In this document: positions 25,201 to 34,200 of the stretch, one piece after another
Numbering within the stretch: the first letter of the stretch is position 1
How the letters are laid out: every line of letters starts with the position of its first letter
DNA from: JAHBNG01 sp039028975
GTDB taxonomy: Bacteria; Chloroflexota; Anaerolineae; Caldilineales; Caldilineaceae
DNA length: 35,244 bases
Reading direction: 5' to 3'
Assembly: GCA_039028975.1 (NCBI GenBank)
Contig: JBCCHB010000165.1
Span: forward strand, 1-35,244
Translations under genes and position numbers: made by a program
The notes under the pieces: generated by a model
Database searches by the model: none
What the model was told of the DNA's origin: nothing
What the model saw: only the letters and a program-made list of their open reading frames with translations

Positions 25201-28200
25201 CCTCACCAAAGAGCCGATAATCGGCCAAGAAAGGCAGACGCGCCACACTCATCTCTGTCTCGCTCACGATCTCTTTGAGCCGGGGTGACCGAGTTAATTT
25301 ATCGGTCAAAGAGGAAAGCGTAGCACGATTCCTCTGAACCCTCGTCTCAACCCAATATCGCTCACGTTGGAAAGGGTAATTGGGTAGTTGGACTTTCTTA
25401 CGAGCGTAGGGTGCATCAAAGCTTTGCCAGTCAACCTCCATCCCATGCACGTACAACTCACCCAAGCTGGCCAGCATCTGTTGCCAATCATCTTGGCCTT
25501 TGCGTAGGCTGGGCAGGTTGCAGGTTACAGGTTGCAGGCCTGCAGGTTGCAGGTTTGCATGTCGCAGATCGTCAGAATCACCACTTGCCCACTTGCCACT
25601 TGCCACTTGCTCACTTGCCACTTGCTCTGCCATTCCCAAAAGTGTTGCCCCAGGACCGATCTCCAGGAAAATATTAATGCCTTGCTCGTGCAGCGTGTTG
25701 ACACCATCCCCAAAGCGGACAGCTTCCCGGACGTGGCGCACCCAATAGTCCGGTGTGAGGATTTCATCACCAGCCAGCTTGCCTGTGACGTTGGAGACAA
25801 GAGGGAGCTTGGGCGGATGGTAGGTGATGCTTTGGGCAACTGCCCGAAACTCATCGAGCATCGGTTCCATAAGGGGAGAGTGGAAGGCATGGGAAACGGT
25901 CAATGTGCGTGTCTTAACACCCTGGTCAGCAAGCTGTTGGGTGAGAGCCTGCACAGCCTCACTGCGGCCAGAGATGACCGTACTTTCGGGACCATTCACT
26001 GCGGCAATAGATACTTTGCGTTCAGAGTGTATCTGCTCATTATCTGAATAATAAGTGTCAATGGCTTGGGCAACTACACTTTCAGCCGCCAGGAAGGAGA
26101 CCATCTCGCCATCTTGAGGCAGTGCACCCATAAGTCGTCCACGAGCTTCGATGAGCTTGAGGCCATCTTCCAGACTGAAGACACCGGCCACACAAGCCGC
26201 CACAATTTCGCCCACACTATGTCCCATAAGCATAGTGGGTTGAATTCCCCATGATTGCCAGAGGGTTGCCAGTGCATATTCAAGTGCAAACAAGGCGGGC
26301 TGGGTATAGGTAGTATCATGGAGCAAGGTGGCAGGTTGCAAGGTGGCAGGTTGCAGGGTTGCAGGTGGCAAGGTGGCAGGATAGAGAATATCTACTAAAG
26401 GGTGTTCCAAATAGGATTGTAAAATTTCATCGCAATGGTCTACTGTTTCTCTAAAAGTGGGTGATGTTTCATAAAGTACCTGCCCCATGCCACTATATTG
26501 GCTCCCCTGCCCCGTAAAGAGAAAGGCTATCTGTGGGGTTATAGGTGGGACAGTGCCTTGTATAACATTAGCCAATGCCTGCTGCTGATCCATAGCGTTG
26601 AGCTTCATTTGTAGATCAGCACTGTCTGCCCCAATCAAGGCTAGACGATGGCTAAAGTGATTGCGCCCCAGTGCTGCTGTGTGACACAAATCGCTCAAAT
26701 CAATGTCTAGATGGCCCTGCAGATGATGGCTGTAACGGCTGGCTAAGTCCAGAAGCGCCTGGGGAGACTTGGCCGAGAGGGGGAGCAAATGTAAGGGACG
26801 TGCAGATGTATTGTTCTCATCATCGTCAGCAGACGCCGTCTCTTTAGCACCGATGAGTGACGCCTCTTCAATGGGCATCTCATTTGGAACTGAGGCAACA
26901 ATGATATGGGCATTGGTCCCACTTACGCCAAAGGCGCTGATACCAGCCGTGTGTGGCACGCCATTGTTTGATGTGGGCCACGTTTGTACTGTCGTTGGCA
27001 CATCAATCTCATACTCATCCCACTCAATGTAGGGATTCGGTCTATTGAAATGTAAGTGGGGTGGAATCTGCTCATGGTGGAGGGAAAGAACTGTCTTCAT
27101 AAAGCCAGCAATGCCGGCGGCAGCTTCCAGATGACCGATATTTGTTTTCACTGAGCCGACCCACAATGGCCCTTTTCTTGCCGATGGCGCGTCATGCCCG
27201 GCGTGATTTTCTGTATCAGTTGCTGTATCGATTTCTGCATCATCCACACAGAAGACGGCCCCTAATGCCCGGATTTCAATGGGATCCCCCAAAGGTGTTC
27301 CTGTGCCGTGGGCTTCAACATAGGAAACTTCTTGGGGTGCTACCTGGGCGTTGTTCAAGGCTTGACGCAGCAACTTCTCCTGGGCCAGCTTGTTGGGCAC
27401 GGTCAACCCACTGCTGGGGCCATCGTGGTTGATGGCACTCCCTTTGATGACAGCATAGATGGTATCCCCATCAGCCTGGGCCTCGCTCAACCGTTTGAGT
27501 AGCACCATTCCGATCCCTTCGCCTCGACCATAGCCATCGGCAGCAGCATCAAAGGTTTTGCAGCGACCATCGGGAGAGAGCGCCTGCATCTGTGAGAGTG
27601 CCACATGCATATCCTGTGAGAGCATCAAGTTTGCCCCACCAGCCAGGGCCAAATCACACTCGCCAGTGCGTAGACTCTGGCAGGCTAGGTGGAGGGAAAC
27701 CAACGACGATGAACAGGCTGTATCTACGGCTAATGTAGGGCCTTGTAAACCCAACGTATAGGCCAAGCGGCCCGCGGCTGTACTGATGCCATTATTGGTG
27801 ACTGCATAGGTATCCAAGTCGGCCAGATTCTGCCCCATGTTGGGACCGGTGTACCGCTCTTCGGCCCCAATCCCCAGAAAGATACCCGTTGGGCTATCGA
27901 CCAGCGTCCTCTGGGCTACGCCCGCATTTTCCAGCAACTCCCAACTGACTTCCAGCAAGAGGCGATGCTGAGGATCCATGCCTTTGGCTTCTCGGGGAGC
28001 AATGCCAAAGAACTGTGGGTCAAATTGGTCGATAGGGTCGATCAAGGCGGCTTCACGGGTGTACATCTTGCCGGGCATCGGACGCTGTGGATCATAGTAC
28101 CTATCCACATCCCAGCGTGATGGGGAAATCTCCGCCACGCTATCGACGCCCTCACAGAGCTGCTGCCAGAAGGCTTCAGGCGTATCGGCCCCTGGAAAAC

Positions 28201-31200
28201 GACAGGCTATACTAACGACGGCAATGGGTTCATTCATCCCAATGGCGCGTGCCTGAATCTCAGTTTTTCTCGTTTGAGGTTCGGTCAACATCAAGACATC
28301 GTCTAATAAATAGCTTGCCAGCTCATGGATAGTTGGATACTCAAACGCAATGGTCGTGGGTAAAGGCTGTTGTAACCCTTCCTGTAGCTTTTGGCGTAAT
28401 TCCAGAGCCATCAACGAATCCATCCCCAATTCGGCAAAACCTCTACTTTGATCCACACGACTTTCTACATCCTGTGAAAGGCCCAGTACATCACCAACAG
28501 TCTGCTCAAGATAGTGACATAGCATAGTAAACCGTTGGTTCATCGACTGGCTTTGCAGACGCTGCACAAAGGGTGAAACAATCGTCTCAGATGTTTCTAA
28601 TCCTGCAGTAGAATGGTGTTGCACACCTTGCTGCACAGATGGTATCTTTGTGAAAAGAGTACGCCGTTTATCCAGTTGATAGACCGTGTGAAGCTGGGGC
28701 CAGTCCACATCAGCAACGGTTGCTTGGATTGTATCTGTTTGCAGCAGATAGTTTTGGGTTGCGATCCCCACATCTGGTGAAAATGCACGAACCCCGATTG
28801 CCTCTAGCCCAGTTTTCTCCTCGGGTGTCACCATCCCCGCACCAGCCCACGGCCCCCAAGCAATGCTAAGACCTGGTAGCCCCAAGGCTCGACGGTAAGC
28901 CATCAACCCATCCAGATAATGGTTGGCTGCACCATAGTGGGCTTGCCCTTTACCACCCCAAATACCTGCACCAGATGTATAGCTGATAAAGAAATCCAGC
29001 GGACATTCCTGAGTTAGATGATGAAGCAGCCAGCCCCCATTCAGTTTAGGATAGAGAACGGGGACAAAATCTGACCACTGTAGTGCCTCAATCATTTTCA
29101 TATCATCCACCCCTGCGAGGTGAATCAGACCGCGTAGGGGGAATGGTTTGCTATTAATCTGGTCAAATAGCTGACCCATCTCTCTTTCATTGCCCACATC
29201 TACCTGGGCGATCTGTACTTGGACACCGCTCGTTTCAAATTCCCCAATTGCCTGACGCTGTTGCTCAGTACGTATTCCTTGTCGTCCAGTCAGGATGAGA
29301 TGTTGCGCCCCTTGTTCCACTAGCCAACGAGCATTGTGTAGGCCCAAACCACCCAACCCGCCTGTAATCAAGTAGCTACCGTCTGACTGAATCTCAACTG
29401 GATTTTTCTGTCGTTTTGGCTTGCTAGGGAGCAAACGCGCGCCATATCGCGTGCCATTACGGTACAATATCTGGGTTTCATTATCGGCATGTGGCTGTAG
29501 AACTTCTGCCAATATCTGTGCCGCCATTTGGGACGGTTGGCTGTTTCGTTCCAAATCGACAATTCCGCCCCATAGATCGCCATACTCCAGGTCTATATTT
29601 CGGCCCAATCCCCAAAGCGGTGTTTGATGAAACGAGACTGACTCTGAAGGTGTAAGCTGTTGCGCGCCCTGAGTCGCAACCCAAATATGTGGCCCCTCTA
29701 TATCACCCGATTGATTTAGCTTGGCACAGGCTTGCACAATCTGTAACAGACTGCCCAAGTTACGCTCTTGGGCAGCCATCAACTCAGTCACATCCAATTC
29801 GCCAGCGTTCTTCCCATTCAACATGGCCTGCCCATCCATTGACCACATGTGAATCACACCCCGCAGCGGTGGCACATCATTGGACCGAGATTGTAGATTT
29901 TGGAGCATTGCTACAAGCTCTGTGGAGTTCGTTGCCCGATCCACACTTTCACCCAGTGCAATCAGTTCCCTGGTTAAATTGGCTCCAGTGACCTCATCAT
30001 CATGTGCCAATATCAGCCAATGTCCAGGCGTGGTCGGTGGAACCATTGCAGGTGCTTTGTCCTGTTTCTCCCAGTCAATCTCATAGAGCATGGATTCAAT
30101 CTGGCTGATGACCTGCTCTGCTTGGCTTTCGGCCTCCAACGTTTGGAGCACCTTGGCAACAGTCTCGCGCTCATTCGATTCAAACGAACCTTTATCTGTG
30201 ACTCTATCCGTTAATTGCTCCATGCTGTCCAGCGAGAACCACTCTGCCAAACCATTTTGAGGAACGATAGAACCATCTGTTGGTTTCACTGCGTCAATCC
30301 AGCAACGCTGTCGCTGAAATGGATAGGTGGGCAGTTGGACTCTCTGGCGTGGGTAGGGTCCGTCAACATCTTGCCACGCAATCTCCAAACCCTGCCCATA
30401 CAACTCGCCTAAACTACGCAGCATCTGCTGCCAATCATCGCGCTTGGTGTGTAAGCTGGGTAGCCAGATGTTGGGTCTGTCTGATATTTTCTCCAGGCAT
30501 TGTTGCCCCATACTCAACAGAACAGGCTGTGGGCCAATCTCAATAAAGATGTTCGCGCCCAATGCCTGGATACTTTCCATCCCTGCCATAAAGTTGACTG
30601 GCTGGCTTACATGCCGTACCCAATAGTCAGCTTGGGCGATACGTTCATCGGCCAGTTCACCAGTCATATTGGAGATGAGATCGATGGTGGGCGACGCATA
30701 TGTGATTTCTTGCGCGACGCGCGCAAACTCGGCCAGCATCGGTTCCATCAAGGGCGAGTGGAAGGCATGAGAGACGGTGAGTTCTTTGCACTTGAACCCC
30801 TGAGCGGATAGATCTTCTGCAATTTCATCAATCGTCCTGTTCAATCCTGAAAGAACCATACTTTCTGGACCATTCAGGGCTGCAATAGAAACCTCTTCGC
30901 TATGCGCCAGGAGTAAGGGCGTGACAATCGCTTCACCTGCCATCACCGACAGCATCTTGCCATTGGAGGGTAACGCCTGCATGAGCCGACCCCGCTCGGC
31001 AATCAATCGCAGCCCATCTTCCAGTGAAAAAACACCCGCCATACAGGCCGCCACATACTCCCCCACGCTATGTCCCATGACCATATCTGGCACAATGCCC
31101 CAGGATGTCCATAGCTGGTAGAGCGCGTACTCGATAGCGAAGAGGGCAGGCTGGGTGTAGGCTGTGTCTGACAGGGTGACAGGGTGAGCGGGTGAGCGGG

Positions 31201-34200
31201 TGAGCGGGTGAGAATCGAATATGATGGGGAGAATTGACGCAAATCCGAGCTGCTGTAAGATGGCATCACACTGGTCAAGTGCGGCGCGGAAGATGGGTTC
31301 TGTCTGGTATAGTTCTTGGCCCATGCCCACATATTGGGAGCCCTGGCCTGTAAAGAGGAAGGCAATCGTTGGTACAGAATTTTCTATCGGCGTTGAAATG
31401 GTGGCCTGAGCCGTTTCGAGTTGGGTTTGTAGGCCGGATATGGAGTCCGCGACAACGGCCAACCGATGCTCAAAATGTTTGCGTCCTGTGTTGGCAGTGA
31501 AACAGAGGTCGCCCAAGTCAATCTCAGGATTTGTCTCGACATGTTGGCCGTAGCGTTGCGCCAACTCGCGTAATGCCTCTGGCGTATGGGCCGAGAGCGT
31601 CAGCAGATGATGGCTGCGTTCTGGTAAAGAGGAGGACACTATCGCTGACTGCACAGGCGGTTCCTCCAGCACAACATGGCTGTTGGTCCCACCCACGCCA
31701 AATGAACTCACCCCAGCCCTTCTGGGATAGCTGGGATGACCATTGTTCGGCCACTCGCGCAATGCAGTGTTGACAAAGAAAGGCGTCTGGTCAAAATCAA
31801 TCTGTGGGTTGGGGCTGACATAGTGCAGGCTGGACGGAATCTGGCCCTTTTGCACGGCCAACGCCGCCTTAATCAATCCCGCGATACCCGCCGCCTCATC
31901 CAGGTGGCCGATGTTGGTTTTGACTGAGCCGATGGCACACTGCTGGGCATCGAGCATATTGTCCGTGCTGCGTTGAAATGCCTGGGTCAATCCTGCTACC
32001 TCAATCGGATCGCCCAGTTTGGTGGCGGTCCCATGGGCTTCTACATAACCGATGGTGCTGGCATCCACGTCAGCCACAGCCAGCGCCTCACGGATCACAT
32101 CGGCCTGTCGGTCCACGCTTGGTGCAGTGTAGCCCATCTTGAGCGCGCCATCGTTGTTGATGGCAGACCCTTTGACGACTGCCACAATGGTGTCATTATC
32201 ATTGAGCGCATCCTGCAAGCGCTTGAGCAAAACCAAACCACCCCCATTGCCAAAGATCGTCCCTTGCGCTTCTACATCAAAGGCCCGGCAGTGACCGTCG
32301 GGCGAGCGGACCATGCCCTCTTCATAGAGATAGCCGCCCTTGTGGGGAACCACCACCGAGATGCCACCGGCTAAGGCCATGTCCGATTCGCCGCTGATCA
32401 GGCTCTGGCAGGCCATATGGACGGCTACCAGCGAGGTCGAGCAGGCAGTCTGGACATTGACGCTAGGCCCCTTGAGATTGAGTTTGTAGGAAATACGGGT
32501 GGAGAGATAGCTGCGATCGTTGCCGATCTTTGCCTGAAATTGCGCCATGTCCGTTTCGATGAAGGGCTGCTCTGTGGCAATCCCCAAATCAGAACCGATG
32601 TTATTGAGCAGATAGGTACTCAGGCTAGAGCCAGCATAGACGCCTACAGCCCCTGGATAGGTTTCGGGATTGTAGCCAGCCCGCTCAAAGGCTTCCCAAG
32701 CACATTCCAGCAAAATGCGCTGTTGGGGGTCTGTGATGGCCACCTCTTTGGGGCTGTAGCCAAAGAACGTAGCGTCAAACGATTCAATGTCATCCAGTAT
32801 GGCACCAGCTTTGACGTAATTGGGATTGTTCAGTTGCTCTGGCGAGGTTTGCTCCAGTTCATCATCATCAAAAAAGGTGATGGATTCGACGCCATAGCAG
32901 AGATTCTGCCAAAACTGCTCAATCGTGTCAGCGCCAGGGAAGCGCCCAGCCATGCCGATGATGGCTATGTCAGTTGGGGGAGATTCGGACACAGATTTTC
33001 GCTGATCTGCACGGATTTTCTCCTCCTTATCCGGAATTTCCGCTTCCCATCTGCGTTCATCCGCGTTCATCCGCGTCCCCTCTAGGTCACTCTGTCTACC
33101 GATATACTGGGCCAATGTCTGAATCGTGGGATACTGGAAGAGCGCAACCGCCGACAGGTTCACATCGAAAAGTTCACGCAGCGATCTATGGGCTTGGGTT
33201 AAGAGCAGTGATGTGCCGCCCAAATCAAAAAAATTGTCATGGATGCCCACGCGCTCTATGCCCAACTGATTCTGCCAGATCTCGGCCAACCGCTGCTCGG
33301 TAGCAGTTTTTGGTAGTACTAGTGGGGTGGATAGAGCCGGACGCGTTTGGGTTGGTGTGGGCAACGCGCGACGATCCAGCTTGCCGCTTGGCGTTAAGGG
33401 CATAGCCTCTACCGAAACAAAGCGGGTTGGCACCATATGCTCCGGCAAGGTTGTTTCTAGAGAGGTCCGTAAGGTTTCGTCCAGCTCTGTAGAAGACACA
33501 CGTTTGTGCAAGACCACATAGCCCACTAATTGTGTGTCACCGCCGATTTCGCGAGCGACGACAGCGCACTCACGCACAGTGTAATGCTGCTCCAGCACCG
33601 TCTCGATTTCGCCAAGTTCTACCCGAAAGCCCCGAATTTTGACCTGATGATCCATGCGGCCCAGATGTTCGATGGTTCCGTCTGGCTGCTGGCGGGCTAG
33701 ATCACCTGTGCGGTAAAGTCGTCCTTCACCGAATGGATCGGGAATGAATTTTTCATCAGTCAAGTCAGGCCGTTTGTGGTAGCCGCGGGCAACGCCGACC
33801 CCACCGATGCAGAGTTCGCCCTCATCGCCAAGGGGAACGGACTGTTGCTTCTCATCCAGAATGTAGACCTGAACATTGTGGAGCGGATGCCCCACTGGCA
33901 CCAAAGTTGGCCAAGTGGCAGGGTCGCCAGTGAGTGTATGGGTCGCGGCATCCTGGAATTCGGTGGCCCCGTAGTGGTTGTGGAGCATGGCCCCTGTCCC
34001 GCGAAAGAGGTTCGCTACCGCTGGGGTGATGCGCATCTGCTCGCCTGTCGTAATCACTTCCTTTAATGCTGTTGGCATCGTCTGTTCATCAGCCGCTTCG
34101 GCCAGTTGCAACAATGCTGTAACGGGCAGAAAAAGCTTCTGGATCTTTTGCTCCTGAACAAACTGAGCCACCGCAAAGGGGTTTTGTCGGATTTCCTCGG

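Larger units (their letters stand above)
22426..28222 (-). other. Module 2: KS-AT-DH(inactive?)-KR-ACP
   Basis: The KS has DTACSSS (about 2462), HGTGT and NIGH. The AT has GQGSQYSG (about 2862), GHSVGE (about 2960) and HAFHS (about 3071), giving malonyl-CoA. The DH fold is present (about 3270-3500, LLDACFQ kept), but the catalytic His is Tyr in LADYRLFGEVASP (about 3294). The KR has LTGGLGGLG (about 3884), LDD (B-type) and YAAAN (about 4027). The ACP has GMDSLMAVE (Ser about 4192). The predicted output is a D-type beta-hydroxy intermediate. Confidence 0.88.

Noticed and set aside
25513..25625. Possible CRISPR array
   Set aside because: The units are only seven bases, directly adjacent, with no spacers, and they are translated in frame within the AT linker.
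32417..33085. 222-codon open frame on the plus strand
   Set aside because: Antisense to KS1 and the PCP-KS linker of the hybrid gene; no motif and no upstream signal.
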